A DNA stretch of 64,000 nucleotides from Streptomyces niveus (lineage in GTDB: Bacteria; Actinomycetota; Actinomycetes; Streptomycetales; Streptomycetaceae). A program made the position numbers and the translations under genes. Where the stretch lies: positions 5,952,001 through 6,016,000 of the forward strand of contig NZ_CP018047.1 in the NCBI RefSeq assembly GCF_002009175.1, in the 5' to 3' direction. The notes below the pieces were generated by a model. It made no database searches. It worked only from the letters and a program-made list of their open reading frames with translations, and had not been told where the DNA came from. This document shows, in pieces, positions 34,708 through 44,921 of this stretch. Position 1 is the stretch's first letter. Each line of letters opens with the position of its first letter.

Positions 34708-35637
34708 ATGACCGACAACCACGACAAGCCGCTGACAGGAAAGATCGCACTGGTCGCCGGGGCCACCCGGGGCGCGGGCCGGGCGATCGCCGTGGAGCTC
34801 GGCGCCGCGGGCGCGACGGTGTACGTGACGGGGCGCACCACGCGGCAGAAGGTCAGCGAGGTGGGGCGGTCCACGGAGACCATCGAGGAGACCGCCGAGC
34901 TGGTCACCCACGCGGGCGGCGAGGGCATCGCCGTACCGACCGACCATCTGGAGATCGAGCAAGTACGGGCGCTGGTGGAGCGGATCGACCGGGAGCAGGG
35001 CCGGCTGGATGTGCTGGTCAACGACGTATGGGGCGGGAACAAGCTCCTGGACTTCGACACCCCTGTGTGGGAACTCGATCTGGAGCGCGGGCTGCGGATG
35101 CTCGATCTGGGGGTGAAGACCCATCTGATCACCAGCTCCGTCGCCCTGCCGCTGCTGGTACGGCAGCCGGGCGGGCTGGTCGTCGAGGTCACCGACGGAA
35201 CGGCCGAGTCGAACAGGACGCCGCGCAACAACCTCTACTACGACCTCGCCAAGAACGCCCCGATCCGGATGGCCTACCTGCTGGCCGAGGAGCTGAGGAG
35301 TGTGGGCGGCACGGCGGTGGCGGTCACCCCCGGCTTCATGCGCTCCGAGGAGATGCTCGACGGCTTCGGCATCACCGAGGAGACCTGGCGGGACGGAATC
35401 AAGGTCCACCGGCACTTCGCGCTCTCGGAGACGCCCGTCTACGTGGGCCGGGGCATCGCGGCGCTCGCCGCCGACCCGGAGCGGGACCGCTGGGCGGGGC
35501 AGGCGCTCTCCAGCGGGCAGTTGGCGAAGGAGTACGGCGTCACGGACGCGGACGGCAGCCGGCCGGACGTGTGGGCGTACATGGCGGCCGAGGCGGCTGC
35601 ACCCGGCACGGAGGTCTCCATGCACGGCTACCGGTAG
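34708..35637 (+). CDS. Short-chain dehydrogenase/reductase
   Basis: 309 aa from ATG 34708 (GAGGGAG upstream). Rossmann motif IALVAGATRGAGRAIAVELG, then TVYVTGRTT and LDVLVNDVWGG in place of the common NNAG. The catalytic region reads YYDLAKNAPIRMAY, so a Tyr-x-x-x-Lys motif is present. The cofactor loop TGRTTR suggests NADPH. The 3' end overlaps the convergent WYL regulator by 10 bp. Confidence 0.88.
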   Translation: MTDNHDKPLTGKIALVAGATRGAGRAIAVELGAAGATVYVTGRTTRQKVSEVGRSTETIEETAELVTHAGGEGIAVPTDHLEIEQVRALVERIDREQGRLDVLVNDVWGGNKLLDFDTPVWELDLERGLRMLDLGVKTHLITSSVALPLLVRQPGGLVVEVTDGTAESNRTPRNNLYYDLAKNAPIRMAYLLAEELRSVGGTAVAVTPGFMRSEEMLDGFGITEETWRDGIKVHRHFALSETPVYVGRGIAALAADPERDRWAGQALSSGQLAKEYGVTDADGSRPDVWAYMAAEAAAPGTEVSMHGYR

Positions 35638-36593
35638 AGACGCGCGGTGCGCTCGGCGGAGTCGGCGAAGCGGGCGCGCAGCTCCGCCGGCTCCACCACC
35701 TCCAGCTCCGGGCCGAAGGCGAGGAGCTGGGTGAACGCCACGTCGGCGGACTCGACCGGAAGCGTGAGGGTCGTCCAGCCGTCTCCGTCCGGCGGGCCGG
35801 CCGCCTCCGCCGCCTCCTGGGCCGAGGCCCGGTCGGTCAGATACGGCAGTTGGCGCAGGCCCTCCGGGGAGAGCCGGAGCACCACCTCCGTACGGAGGAT
35901 GGACCGGGTGAACTGCGCGGCCCGCTCGTCCCAGAACGCGGGCAGGTCGAAGGACTCGTCCCGTTCGAAGCGCTCCTGCGAGAGCGTGATCTCCGTGAAG
36001 CGGTCGATGCGGTAGACCCGGAAGGACGTGTCGACACGGGCGCAGAGGTACCAGACGCCCGCCTTGAGCACGAGTCCGTACGGTGCCAACTCCCGCTCCA
36101 CCTCGGTGTCCTGGCGCCGGTAGCGGGCCATGACGGTGCGGTCGTCCCACACGGCCTCGGCGACGGCCGGCAGCAGCTCCGGCGTCTCCGGCTCCTTGTA
36201 CCAGCCGGGCGCGTCCAGATGGAACCGCTGCGCGGCCGAGTCCGACGCGCCCCGCAGGGAGGGCAGCAGCGCCGCCGACACCTTCAGCCGGGCGGCGGAC
36301 GCCGCGTCCTCCAGACCCATCTCACGGAGCGCGTTCGGCAGCCCGGAGAGGAACAGGGCCTCCGCCTCGCCGCGTGCCAGGCCCGTGAGGCGGGTGCGGT
36401 AGCCGCCCACGAGCCGGTAGCCGCCCGAACGCCCCCGGTCCGAGTAGACCGGAACCCCGGCCTCGGAGAGGGCCAGCGCGTCGCGTGTGACGGTCCGCTC
36501 GGACACCTCCAGCTCCCGTGCCAGCTCGGCCCCGGTCATTGAGGGCCGCGCCTGGAGGAGCAGCACCATCTTGATCAGCCGGGCAGCGCGCAT
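35628..36593 (-). CDS. WYL-domain transcriptional regulator (DeoR/YafY-type)
   Basis: 321 aa from ATG 36593. N-terminal winged helix (LIKMVLLLQARPSMTGAELA; VSERTVTRDALALSEAGVPV). WYL domain with YGLVLKAGVWYLCARVDTSF and FRVYRIDRFTEITLS. WYL domains bind ligands or nucleic acid. It could regulate the overlapping convergent SDR gene. Confidence 0.88.
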   Translation of the reverse strand: MRAARLIKMVLLLQARPSMTGAELARELEVSERTVTRDALALSEAGVPVYSDRGRSGGYRLVGGYRTRLTGLARGEAEALFLSGLPNALREMGLEDAASAARLKVSAALLPSLRGASDSAAQRFHLDAPGWYKEPETPELLPAVAEAVWDDRTVMARYRRQDTEVERELAPYGLVLKAGVWYLCARVDTSFRVYRIDRFTEITLSQERFERDESFDLPAFWDERAAQFTRSILRTEVVLRLSPEGLRQLPYLTDRASAQEAAEAAGPPDGDGWTTLTLPVESADVAFTQLLAFGPELEVVEPAELRARFADSAERTARLYR

Positions 36594-36637
36594 GGAGCCA
36601 TTGTCCTGTACGCCGCGGCGCGCCCGGACCGGCCGTG

Positions 36638-37468
36638 CTACGCCAGGGGTTCCTGGATCTCCGTCACCCACTTCTCACGGTCCGGCGGGCATTCGAGACT
36701 GACCTCGCGCGGGTATCCGGCCGAGACATGGCCGCCCGCGTCCTTCCAGGCGGCCAGGATCTGTTCCGTACGGAGCATGTCGCCCACCGCCGCGTCCATC
36801 GGGCCGCGGTGCACGATCGTCGCCGCGCGTTCGACGGGGGGCAGGTCGACGATCCGGAAGCCGTGGGCGGGGTCGGGTTCGACGGAGACCGTGAGAGCGG
36901 CGTGCACGACGACCGCGCCGTCGCCGTCCGGCACGTCCTCGTAATAGGCGATGCCGGGCCCTGTGCCCGCGACTCCGGCCGCCTCCAGCCGCCGGAACAG
37001 CTCCTCGTACAGCGGGCCGATCACGGGCCCGATGTCCTGGGGTTCGAAACTGGCGGCCACGGCGGACAGTTCGGCCACCCGTACCGCGGGGATGCTCTTG
37101 ACGACGACGTCCTCGGTGGGCATGTGCCCCTCACTCTCGATCGACCGGAGCCGCGCCTCGACCTGGCCCAGCCTGGCGGCCGCCGCGGCCATCGCCGCTT
37201 CCAGCTCGGCCCGCCGCAGCGTGAGCATCCCGCGCAGCTCGTCCGGGCCCACACGGTCCTCCAGGATCTCCCGCACCTGCTGGAGCGTGAAGCCGAGGTC
37301 CTTGAGGGCGATGACCCGGTTGAGCTCGGCGAGCTGCGCCGCGGTGTAGTAGCGGTACCCGCTGAAGGGGTCGGTGCGGGCGGGACGCAGCAGCCCGATC
37401 GCGTCGTAGTGACGCAGCATGCGGGCCGACACACGGCCGTGCCTGGCGAAGTCTCCGATGGTGAACAT
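36638..37468 (-). CDS. MerR-family regulator with GyrI-like effector domain
   Basis: 276 aa. MerR HTH: MFTIGDFARHGRVSARMLRH, then YDAIGLLRPARTDPFSGYRY. Dimer helix VREILEDRVGPDELRGMLTL. C-terminal GyrI/SOUL-like domain (VVVKSIPAVRVAELSAVAAS; VHRGPMDAAVGDMLR). BmrR-like ligand-sensing activator architecture; target unknown. Confidence 0.88.
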   Translation of the reverse strand: MFTIGDFARHGRVSARMLRHYDAIGLLRPARTDPFSGYRYYTAAQLAELNRVIALKDLGFTLQQVREILEDRVGPDELRGMLTLRRAELEAAMAAAAARLGQVEARLRSIESEGHMPTEDVVVKSIPAVRVAELSAVAASFEPQDIGPVIGPLYEELFRRLEAAGVAGTGPGIAYYEDVPDGDGAVVVHAALTVSVEPDPAHGFRIVDLPPVERAATIVHRGPMDAAVGDMLRTEQILAAWKDAGGHVSAGYPREVSLECPPDREKWVTEIQEPLA

Positions 37469-37546
37469 GACGTCCCCTACTGCACGGGTTCACACGGTGT
37501 CAGGGTCAACCATGCCGTGGACGGGACCTCAGAGGGCACCTCATGA

Positions 37547-37592
37547 GGAAGCGGCTTCCGCCGGCCACGAGGGGCCGGCGGAAGCCGCTTCC
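37547..37592 (-). terminator. Terminator of aceE (20-bp perfect stem)
   Basis: GGAAGCGGCTTCCGCCGGCC (37547-37566) and its exact complement (37573-37592) around ACGAGG, directly after the aceE stop. Confidence 0.85.
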
Positions 37593-37610
37593 TTACAGAT
37601 GTGACGTCGT

Positions 37611-40280
37611 TCAGAGGCCGTAGCGCTCCCGCGCCTCCTTGACCGCCGACGCGGGCACCTCGCCGCGCCGCGCGAGCTGCGCCAGCGCCGCGACCGTGAT
37701 CGAGTGCGCGTCCACACCGAAGTGACGGCGGGCCGCCTCACGCGTGTCGGAGAGGCCGAAGCCGTCCGTACCGAGCGAGGAGTAGTCCTGCTCGACCCAC
37801 TGGCTGATCTGGTCGGGCACCTGGCGCATCCAGTCGCTGACGGCCAGCACCGGGCCCGGCGCCCCGTCCAGGGCCTGCGTCACGTACGGCGTGCGCTGTT
37901 CGCCCCGCAGCAGCGCCTCGTCGGCCTCCAGGGCGTCCCTGCGCAGCTCGCCCCAGGACGTCGCCGACCAGACGTCGGCCGTGACACCCCACTCGGCGGC
38001 GAGCAGTTCCTGGGCCGCGAGGACCCAGTGGATGGCCGTGCCGGAGGCGAGCAACTGGAGCCTCGGCGAGTCCGCCTTGGCGGGCACGCCCTCCTTGAAG
38101 CGGTAGAGGCCCTTGACGATGCCCTCCTCCACGCCCTCGGGCATGGCGGGCTGCGGCATCGGCTCGTTGTAGACCGTGAGGTAGTAGAAGACGTCCTCGG
38201 CGTCGGGTCCGTACATCCGCCGCAGCCCGTCCTTGACGATGACCGCGAGCTCGTACGCGAACGCCGGGTCGTAGTTGAGCGAGGCCGGGTTCGTCGCCGC
38301 GAGCAGGTGCGAGTGGCCGTCCGCGTGCTGGAGGCCCTCGCCCGTCAGGGTCGTACGGCCCGCCGTCGCGCCGACGATGAAGCCCTTGCCGAGCTGGTCG
38401 GCGAGCTGCCACATCTGGTCGCCCGTGCGCTGCCAGCCGAACATCGAGTAGAAGATGTAGAACGGGATCATCGTCTCGCCGTGCGTCGCGTACGACGTCG
38501 CGGCGGCGATGAAGTCGGCCATCGAACCGGCCTCGGTGATCCCCTCGTTGAGGATCTGGCCGTCCTTGGCCTCCTTGTAGTACATGATCTGGTCGCGGTC
38601 GACAGGGTCGTACGTCTGGCCCAGCGGCGAGTAGATGCCGGCCGACGGGAACAGCGCCTCCATGCCGAACGTTCGCGCCTCGTCGGGGACGATCGGCACC
38701 CAGCGCCGGCCGGTCTCCTTGTCCCGCATCAGGTCCTTCACCAGCCGGACGAACGCCATGGTGGTGGCGACCGACTGCTTTCCGGAGCCCTTGTAGACGG
38801 ACTGGAACGCCTTCTCGGAGGGCTCGGGCAGGGCGACGGCATGCACTCGGCGGGCCGGGGCGGGCCCGCCGAGCTCCGCACGCCGCTCCTGCAGATAGCG
38901 GACTTCGGGGGAGTCGGCGCCGGGGTGGCCGTACGGCACCAGCTCGTCGTTCAGCTTCGAGTCGGGGATGGGAAGTCCGAGCAGGTCCCGCATGGTGCGG
39001 AACTGGTCGCCCGAGAGCTTCTTCATCTGGTGGTTGGCGTTGCGCGACTCGAAGCCGGTGCCGAGCGTGTAGCCCTTCACCGTCTGGGCGAGGACCACGG
39101 TCGGCGCGCCCTTGTGGGCGAGCGCGGCACGGTAGGCGGCGTAGACCTTGCGGGCCTCGTGGCCGCCGCGCGAGGTGTGGAAGCACTCGTCGATCTTCGC
39201 GTCGGTCAGCAGCTTCGCCAGCTCGGTGAGCGCGGGCTCGGCGCCGAAGAAGTGCTCACGGATGTACGCCACGTCGCGGGTCGCGTACGTCTGGAACTGC
39301 GCGTCCGGCACCTCGCGCAGCCTCCGTACGAGGGCGCCGGTGGTGTCGAGCGCGAACAGCTCGTCCCAGGCGGTGCCCCACAGCGACTTCACGACGTTCC
39401 AGCCCGCACCGCGGAACTGGGACTCCAGCTCCTGCACGATCTTGAAGTTCGCGCGGACGGGGCCGTCGAGGCGCTGGAGGTTGCAGTTGATGACGAAGGT
39501 GAGGTTGTCGAGCCCTTCGCGGGCCGCGAGGGCGAGTGCCGCCGTCGACTCGGGCTCGTCCATCTCGCCGTCACCGAGGAACGCCCATACGTGGGAGGCG
39601 GAGGTGTCCTTGATCCCGCGGTTCGTCAGGTAGCGGTTGAAACGCGCCTGGTAGATCGCGGAGAGCGGGCCGAGGCCCATGGAGACGGTGGGGAACTCCC
39701 ACAGCCAGGGCAGCCGCCGCGGATGCGGGTAGGAGGGAAGGCCCTTGCCGCCCGCCTCCTGACGGAAGTTGTCGAGGTGCGCCTCGGTGAGCCGGCCGTC
39801 GAGGAAGGCGCGGGCGTAGATGCCGGGGGAGGCGTGGCCCTGGATGTAGAGCTGGTCGCCCGAACCGTCACCCTCCTTGCCGCGGAAGAAGTGGTTGAAG
39901 CCCGTCTCGTAGAGCCACGCGGCCGAGGCGAAGGTGGCGATGTGGCCGCCGACGCCGAGGCGCGAGCCACGGGTGACCATCGCGGCCGCGTTCCAGCGGT
40001 TCCAGCCGGCGATCCGGGTCTCCATCGCCTCGTCGCCGTCGAAGGCGGGCTCGGCGGCGGTCGGGATGGTGTTCACATAGTCCGTCTCCAGCAGAGCGGG
40101 CACGGGAACCCCGCCGCGCTCGGCGTGCTGGAGCGTGCGCCGCATCAGATACGCCGCACGGTGCGGGCCCGCGTGCTCGGTGACGGCGTCGAGTGAGGCC
40201 GCCCACTCGGCGGTTTCCTCGGCGTCGCGGTCCGGGAGCTGGTCGAGCTCGCTCGGAAGCTTGCCTACGGGGTCGGGCAT
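37611..40280 (-). CDS. aceE: Pyruvate dehydrogenase E1 component, homodimeric type
   Basis: 889 aa, full length. The ThDP motif is GDGEMDEPESTAALALAARE with the NCNLQRLDGPV closing block. Active-site and interface regions include YIQGHASPGIYARAFLDGRL and GGHEARKVYAAY. It decarboxylates pyruvate and transfers acetyl to the lipoyl domain of E2. There is no E2/E3 gene immediately adjacent; sucB and lpdA lie 1 kb upstream, after the GntR gene. Predicted control through the palindrome at 40393-40409. Confidence 0.96.
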   Translation of the reverse strand: MPDPVGKLPSELDQLPDRDAEETAEWAASLDAVTEHAGPHRAAYLMRRTLQHAERGGVPVPALLETDYVNTIPTAAEPAFDGDEAMETRIAGWNRWNAAAMVTRGSRLGVGGHIATFASAAWLYETGFNHFFRGKEGDGSGDQLYIQGHASPGIYARAFLDGRLTEAHLDNFRQEAGGKGLPSYPHPRRLPWLWEFPTVSMGLGPLSAIYQARFNRYLTNRGIKDTSASHVWAFLGDGEMDEPESTAALALAAREGLDNLTFVINCNLQRLDGPVRANFKIVQELESQFRGAGWNVVKSLWGTAWDELFALDTTGALVRRLREVPDAQFQTYATRDVAYIREHFFGAEPALTELAKLLTDAKIDECFHTSRGGHEARKVYAAYRAALAHKGAPTVVLAQTVKGYTLGTGFESRNANHQMKKLSGDQFRTMRDLLGLPIPDSKLNDELVPYGHPGADSPEVRYLQERRAELGGPAPARRVHAVALPEPSEKAFQSVYKGSGKQSVATTMAFVRLVKDLMRDKETGRRWVPIVPDEARTFGMEALFPSAGIYSPLGQTYDPVDRDQIMYYKEAKDGQILNEGITEAGSMADFIAAATSYATHGETMIPFYIFYSMFGWQRTGDQMWQLADQLGKGFIVGATAGRTTLTGEGLQHADGHSHLLAATNPASLNYDPAFAYELAVIVKDGLRRMYGPDAEDVFYYLTVYNEPMPQPAMPEGVEEGIVKGLYRFKEGVPAKADSPRLQLLASGTAIHWVLAAQELLAAEWGVTADVWSATSWGELRRDALEADEALLRGEQRTPYVTQALDGAPGPVLAVSDWMRQVPDQISQWVEQDYSSLGTDGFGLSDTREAARRHFGVDAHSITVAALAQLARRGEVPASAVKEARERYGL

Positions 40281-40392
40281 GGTCGCCGCCTTCCGGTCAC
40301 ACAGGAGGGGGTGGAGAGGGGGTGGAGAGAAGCCTTGTCTGGCAGGACAGGGCGAAGGGCTGGGGTACAGCCCGCCAACGACTGTAAGTCGC

Positions 40393-40409
40393 TGATCGAT
40401 GATCGATCA
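40393..40409. promoter_or_regulatory. 17-bp palindromic GntR-type operator before aceE
   Basis: TGATCGAT-G-ATCGATCA is a perfect palindrome 113 bp upstream of the aceE start and 103 bp past the GntR stop. FadR/PdhR-type GntR proteins recognise such dyads with conserved GT/TGATC halves. The AT-rich dyad stands out in this sequence. Confidence 0.6.
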
Positions 40410-40511
40410 AAGAGTTGACGGCAAAATTTCATGATCTGCAGAAATTGGCATCCAGTGCCGGTGGGCAGGGCACGCGGTGACGCCGTAAATCGGTAGGAAT
40501 CGGGCGGACGA

Positions 40512-41135
40512 TCAGGCGCGCGGTGCGCATCCGAGCACGTGGTCCTTCACCAGTGCGCCGATGAGCGGATCCCGGCGCCGGAACGCCTCCACCAGTTCCT
40601 GGTGCTCCTCCGCGTACGACTTCTGGACGGTGCCGAGCCACCGGATGGACAGCGCCGTGAACACCTCGATGCCGAGCCCCTCCCAGGTGTGCAGCAGGAC
40701 GCTGTTCCCGGCGGCGCGCACCAGCTCGCGGTGGAAGTCGACGGTGTGCCGCACCTGCGCGGTCCCGTCGGCCCGCCGGTCGGCCTCGTACAGCGCCGTC
40801 ACGTGGGGTTCCAGGGCGGAGGTGTCGGTTGCCAGCCGCTCGGCGGCCAGCTCGGCGGCGATCTGCTCCAGACCGGCCCGCACGGGGTAGCTCTCCTCGA
40901 GATCGGCGGCGGTCAGATTCCGTACGCGTACGCCCTTGTTCGGCGCGGACTCGATCAGCCGCAGCGACTCCAGCTCGCGCAGCGCCTCACGTACGGGCGT
41001 CTGACTGACCGCCAGCTCGGTCGCGATCCGCCGCTCGACGATCCGCTCACCCGGCTTCCAGCGTCCGCTGACGATGCCCTCCACGATGTGCTCGCGGATC
41101 TGTTCGCGCAGCGAGTGGACGACGGGCGGGATCAT
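40512..41135 (-). CDS. GntR-family (FCD) transcriptional regulator, PdhR-like by position
   Basis: 207 aa from ATG 41135 (AAGGAG eight bases upstream). wHTH: LREQIREHIVEGIVSGRWKP, TELAVSQTPVREALRELESL. FCD effector domain helices (LEESYPVRAGLEQIAAELAA; VDFHRELVRAAGNSVLLHTW) with metal/acid-binding His. Same strand as aceE and directly upstream; regulation of aceE by pyruvate or another acid is inference. Confidence 0.87.
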   Translation of the reverse strand: MIPPVVHSLREQIREHIVEGIVSGRWKPGERIVERRIATELAVSQTPVREALRELESLRLIESAPNKGVRVRNLTAADLEESYPVRAGLEQIAAELAAERLATDTSALEPHVTALYEADRRADGTAQVRHTVDFHRELVRAAGNSVLLHTWEGLGIEVFTALSIRWLGTVQKSYAEEHQELVEAFRRRDPLIGALVKDHVLGCAPRA

Positions 41136-41227
41136 GACGGGGCTCCTTCGGATGGCCGTGGCCGAGGTTACCTCTCCCGGACGGGCGGCCAGGGGGATCA
41201 TGACTGAGGGACAACGAGACCTTTACG

Positions 41228-41271
41228 CGACGGCGCCCCCGGCCGGATCTCTCCGGGCGGGGGCGCCGTCG
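41228..41271 (-). terminator. Terminator of sucB
   Basis: CGACGGCGCCCCCG (41228-41241) pairs with CGGGGGCGCCGTCG (41258-41271), about 30 bp past the sucB stop. Confidence 0.75.
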
Positions 41272-41301
41272 TGACATACGGACGTGCCGTACGGGTGCTG
41301 A

Positions 41302-43119
41302 CTACAGGCCCAGCTCGACCTCGAACTCGCCCGCTTCCAGGATTCCCTTGACCGCCGTCAGATAGCGGGCGGCGTCCGCGCCGTCCACCAGGCGGTGGTC
41401 GTAGGAGAGCACGACGTGGACCATGTCGCGCACCGCGATCGTCTCGCCGAGGTCCGGGTGGTTGATGACCACCGGACGGCGGACCGTCGCGCCGATGCCC
41501 AGGATGCCCACCTGGTTCGGGGGCACGATGATCGTGTCGAACAGGGCGCCGCGCGAGCCGGTGTTGCTGATGGTGAACGTCGCACCGGACAGCTCGTCCG
41601 GCGTGATCTTGCTGCCGCGGACCTTGCCCGCCAGCTCGGCGGTCTTCTTGGCGATGCCGGCGAGGTTCAGGTCGCCCGCGCCCTTGATGACCGGCGTCAT
41701 CAGACCCTTCTCGGAGTCCACGGCGATGCCGATGTTCTCCGAGTCGAAGTACGTGATGGTGCCCTCGTCCTCGTTGATACGGGCGTTGACGACCGGGTAC
41801 GCCTTCAGCGCCTGGGCGGCGGCCTTGACGAAGAACGGCATCGGGGACAGCTTCACGCCCTCACGGGCGGCGAAGGCGTCCTTGGCCTGCGCGCGGAGCC
41901 TCATCAGCTTGGTGATGTCGACCTCGACGACCGACGTCAGCTGAGCCTGGCCGTGCAGCGCCTTCATCATGTTCTCGCCGATGACCTTGCGCATGCGCGG
42001 CATCTTGACCGTCTGGCCGCGCAGCGGGGAGGCCTCCAGCTTGGGGGCCTTCGACGCGGCGGGAGCCGGAGCGGCGGCGGGCGCCGGAGCCTGGGCGGCG
42101 GCCTTGGCGGCCTCCGCGGCGGCGACGACGTCCTGCTTACGGATGCGGCCACCGACGCCGGTGCCCTTGACCGAGGCCAGGTCGACGCCGTTCTCGGCGG
42201 CGAGCTTGCGCACGAGCGGAGTCACGTACGCGCCCTCGTCACCCGAGACCGCGGCGGGTGCCGCGGCGGCGGGAGCGGGAGCGGCGGGGGCCGACGGGGC
42301 CGGGGCGGCGGGAGCGGGCGCGGCCTGGGCGGGCGGAGCCTGCGGGGCCGGTGCCGGAGTCGGCGCCGGAGCGGCGGGGGCGGGGGCGGGAGCCGGTGCC
42401 GGAGCGGGGGCCTCCTGCTTCGGAGCCTCCTCCTTCGGCGCGGCCGGAGCCGGTGCCGGGGCGGCCGCCGGAGCGGCACCTTCGGCGCCGATCACGGCCA
42501 GCTTCCCGCCGACCTCGGCGGTCTCGTCCTCGGCGACCACGATCTCCAGCAGCACACCGGAGACCGGGGCGGGAATCTCGGTGTCGACCTTGTCGGTGGA
42601 GACCTCCAGCAGCGGCTCGTCGGCCTCGACGGCGTCGCCGACCTCCTTGAGCCAGCGGGTGACGGTGCCCTCGGTGACGCTCTCGCCGAGCGCCGGGAGG
42701 GTGACGTCGGTGCCCTGGGCCGAGCCGCCGGACGGCGCCTCGGCGGCCGGAGCGGGCGCGGGGGCCTCGGCGGCGGGAGCGGCCGGGGCCGCCGGAGCCT
42801 CCTGAGCGGGTGCCGGCGCGGGCGCGGCCTCGGCCGGAGCCGCGGCCTGCTGCGGCGCCTCGGCGGCGGCACCGTCGCCCGAACCGTCGTCGATGACGGC
42901 CAGTTCGGCGCCGACCTCGACCGTCTCGTCCTCGGCGACCTTGATCGAGGCCAGGACCCCGGCGGCGGGCGCCGGGATCTCGGTGTCGACCTTGTCGGTG
43001 GAGACCTCCAGCAACGGCTCGTCGGCCTCGACGCGCTCGCCCTCGGCCTTCAGCCAGCGGGTGACTGTGCCCTCGGTGACGCTCTCGCCGAGCGCCGGCA
43101 GGGTTACGGAAACCGCCAT
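41302..43119 (-). CDS. sucB: 2-oxoacid dehydrogenase E2, two lipoyl domains (SucB-type)
   Basis: 605 aa. Two N-terminal lipoyl domains, each with the lipoyl-Lys motif [14 protein letters not shown] (about residues 40 and 165), separated by Ala/Pro linkers. An E3-binding domain follows ([35 protein letters not shown]). The catalytic domain ends in [20 protein letters not shown] with the active-site His. The product serves the pyruvate and/or 2-oxoglutarate complex; annotation as SucB follows actinobacterial practice, where this E2 is shared. Downstream of lpdA in one unit. Confidence 0.93.
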   Translation of the reverse strand: MAVSVTLPALGESVTEGTVTRWLKAEGERVEADEPLLEVSTDKVDTEIPAPAAGVLASIKVAEDETVEVGAELAVIDDGSGDGAAAEAPQQAAAPAEAAPAPAPAQEAPAAPAAPAAEAPAPAPAAEAPSGGSAQGTDVTLPALGESVTEGTVTRWLKEVGDAVEADEPLLEVSTDKVDTEIPAPVSGVLLEIVVAEDETAEVGGKLAVIGAEGAAPAAAPAPAPAAPKEEAPKQEAPAPAPAPAPAPAAPAPTPAPAPQAPPAQAAPAPAAPAPSAPAAPAPAAAAPAAVSGDEGAYVTPLVRKLAAENGVDLASVKGTGVGGRIRKQDVVAAAEAAKAAAQAPAPAAAPAPAASKAPKLEASPLRGQTVKMPRMRKVIGENMMKALHGQAQLTSVVEVDITKLMRLRAQAKDAFAAREGVKLSPMPFFVKAAAQALKAYPVVNARINEDEGTITYFDSENIGIAVDSEKGLMTPVIKGAGDLNLAGIAKKTAELAGKVRGSKITPDELSGATFTISNTGSRGALFDTIIVPPNQVGILGIGATVRRPVVINHPDLGETIAVRDMVHVVLSYDHRLVDGADAARYLTAVKGILEAGEFEVELGL

Positions 43120-43215
43120 GGTCTCAGTTGCTCCTAACGGTGGGATCTCCCCAGCTTGCGCGGAGCGCCGAGCGAGGGGAAGTGCGGTAGTGGTCGTCGC
43201 GCCCGGACTGACGCA

Positions 43216-44604
43216 TCAGTCGTGGGAGTGGAGCGGCTTGCCGGCCAGGGCCAGGTGGGCCTCGCCGAGGGCTTCGTTCTGCGTCGGGTGCGCGTGGATG
43301 AGCTGCGCGACCTCGGCCGGCAGAGCCTCCCAGTTGTAGATCAGCTGGGCTTCGCCGACCTGCTCGCCCATACGGTCACCGACCATGTGGACGCCGACGA
43401 CGGCACCGTCCTTGACCTGGACGAGCTTGATCTCGCCCGCGGTCTTCAGGATCTTGCTCTTGCCGTTGCCCGCCAGGTTGTACTTCAGAGCGACGACCTT
43501 GTCCGCACCGTAGATCTCCTTGGCCTTGGCCTCGGTGATACCGACGGAGGCGACCTCGGGGTGGCAGTACGTCACCCGGGGCACGCCGTCGTAGTCGACG
43601 GGGACGGTCTGCAGGCCCGCCAGCCGCTCCGCCACGAGGATGCCCTCGGCGAAGCCGACGTGCGCGAGCTGGAGCGTCGGGACGAGGTCGCCGACGGCCG
43701 AGATCGTCTCCACGTTCGTACGCATGTACTCGTCGACGAGCACGAAGCCGCGGTCCATCGCGACGCCCTGCTCCTCGTAGCCGAGGCCCTGGGAGACGGG
43801 GCCGCGGCCGATCGCGACCAGCAGCACCTCCGCCTCGAAGGTCTTGCCGTCGGCCAGCGTGACGCGCACACCGTCCTGCGTGTACTCGGCCTTCTCGAAG
43901 AAGGTGCCGAGGTTGAACTTGATACCGCGCTTGCGGAAGGCACGCTCCAGGAGCTTGGAGCTGTTCTCGTCCTCCACCGGTACGAGGTGCTTGAGGCCCT
44001 CGATGACGGTGACGTCCGTACCGAAGGACTTCCACGCCGAGGCGAACTCGACGCCGATGACGCCGCCGCCCAGGACGATGGCCGACTCCGGGACGCGGTT
44101 CAGCTTCAGCGCGTGGTCCGAGGAGATGATCCGCTCGCCGTCGATGTCCAGGCCGGGCAGCGACCTCGGTACGGAGCCGGTGGCGAGCAGGACATGACGG
44201 CCCTGGACGCGGCGGCCGTCGACGTCGACGGAGGTCGGGGAGGAGAGCCGCCCCTCACCCTCGATGTAGGTCACCTTGCGGGAGGCGACCAGACCCTGAA
44301 GTCCCTTGTAGAGGCCGGAGACGACCTCGTCCTTGTACTTGTGGACACCCGCGATGTCGATGCCCTCGAAGGTGGCCTTGACCCCGAACTGCTCGGACTC
44401 GCGCGCCTGGTCGGCGATCTCGCCGGCGTGCAGCAGGGCCTTCGTGGGGATGCAGCCGTTGTGCAGGCAGGTGCCGCCGAGCTTGTTCTTCTCGATCAGG
44501 GCGACGTCCAGGCCCAGCTGCGCTCCGCGCAGCGCCGCGGCGTAACCGCCGCTACCGCCGCCGAGGATCACTAGGTCGAAAACGGTGCTGGCGTCGTTCG
44601 CCAC
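43216..44604 (-). CDS. lpdA: Dihydrolipoyl dehydrogenase (E3)
   Basis: 462 aa from GTG 44604 with GGAGG upstream. FAD motif VILGGGSGGYAAALRGAQLG, redox disulfide GGTCLHNGCIPTKALLHAGE, NAD motif VLGGGVIGVEFASAWKSFGT, and the C-terminal His-Glu pair in HAHPTQNEALGEAH. Reoxidises the dihydrolipoyl groups of the E2 encoded 97 bp downstream. Confidence 0.95.
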   Translation of the reverse strand: MANDASTVFDLVILGGGSGGYAAALRGAQLGLDVALIEKNKLGGTCLHNGCIPTKALLHAGEIADQARESEQFGVKATFEGIDIAGVHKYKDEVVSGLYKGLQGLVASRKVTYIEGEGRLSSPTSVDVDGRRVQGRHVLLATGSVPRSLPGLDIDGERIISSDHALKLNRVPESAIVLGGGVIGVEFASAWKSFGTDVTVIEGLKHLVPVEDENSSKLLERAFRKRGIKFNLGTFFEKAEYTQDGVRVTLADGKTFEAEVLLVAIGRGPVSQGLGYEEQGVAMDRGFVLVDEYMRTNVETISAVGDLVPTLQLAHVGFAEGILVAERLAGLQTVPVDYDGVPRVTYCHPEVASVGITEAKAKEIYGADKVVALKYNLAGNGKSKILKTAGEIKLVQVKDGAVVGVHMVGDRMGEQVGEAQLIYNWEALPAEVAQLIHAHPTQNEALGEAHLALAGKPLHSHD

Positions 44605-44921
44605 GTCACGTCCTCCATGCATGTGCGCCGGGCGCGGTCGATGACCGGGCGGCGGCTGGTGTTCGGCCGCTGTTTCGTCGGCCCTGTGGTGGGGCCCTGT
44701 CCTGCCGAGAACCCATCTTCGCACTTGTCGGAGGGCGGCGGGACGCGGGGCCGGGGTCTGAGACGGCCGGTCGGCCGCGATCAGGGGTTACTGACTCGTA
44801 CGGTGCCGTACGTGTGCCCGTGCGGATGCCCGAACGTGCGTCGTACACACGTCGCAGACGAAACCGGGGTGCGACACCCCGGCGTCCGGCGCGCACGCAC
44901 GGGTTTCGCCGGAGGCGGAAG
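44605..44921. other. Intergenic DNA upstream of lpdA
   Basis: About 320 bp between the lpdA start and the pepA terminator. It should hold the lpdA promoter; I see no operator-like dyad and no gene. Confidence 0.4.

Noticed and set aside
37704..40196. 830-codon open frame opposite aceE
   Set aside because: It mirrors aceE codons in the complementary third-position-GC frame, has no ribosome site or domain, and aceE is certain.
41395..43137. 580-codon open frame opposite sucB, with Gly/Arg-rich translation
   Set aside because: Antisense of the Ala/Pro linkers of the E2 protein; low complexity and no start signal.
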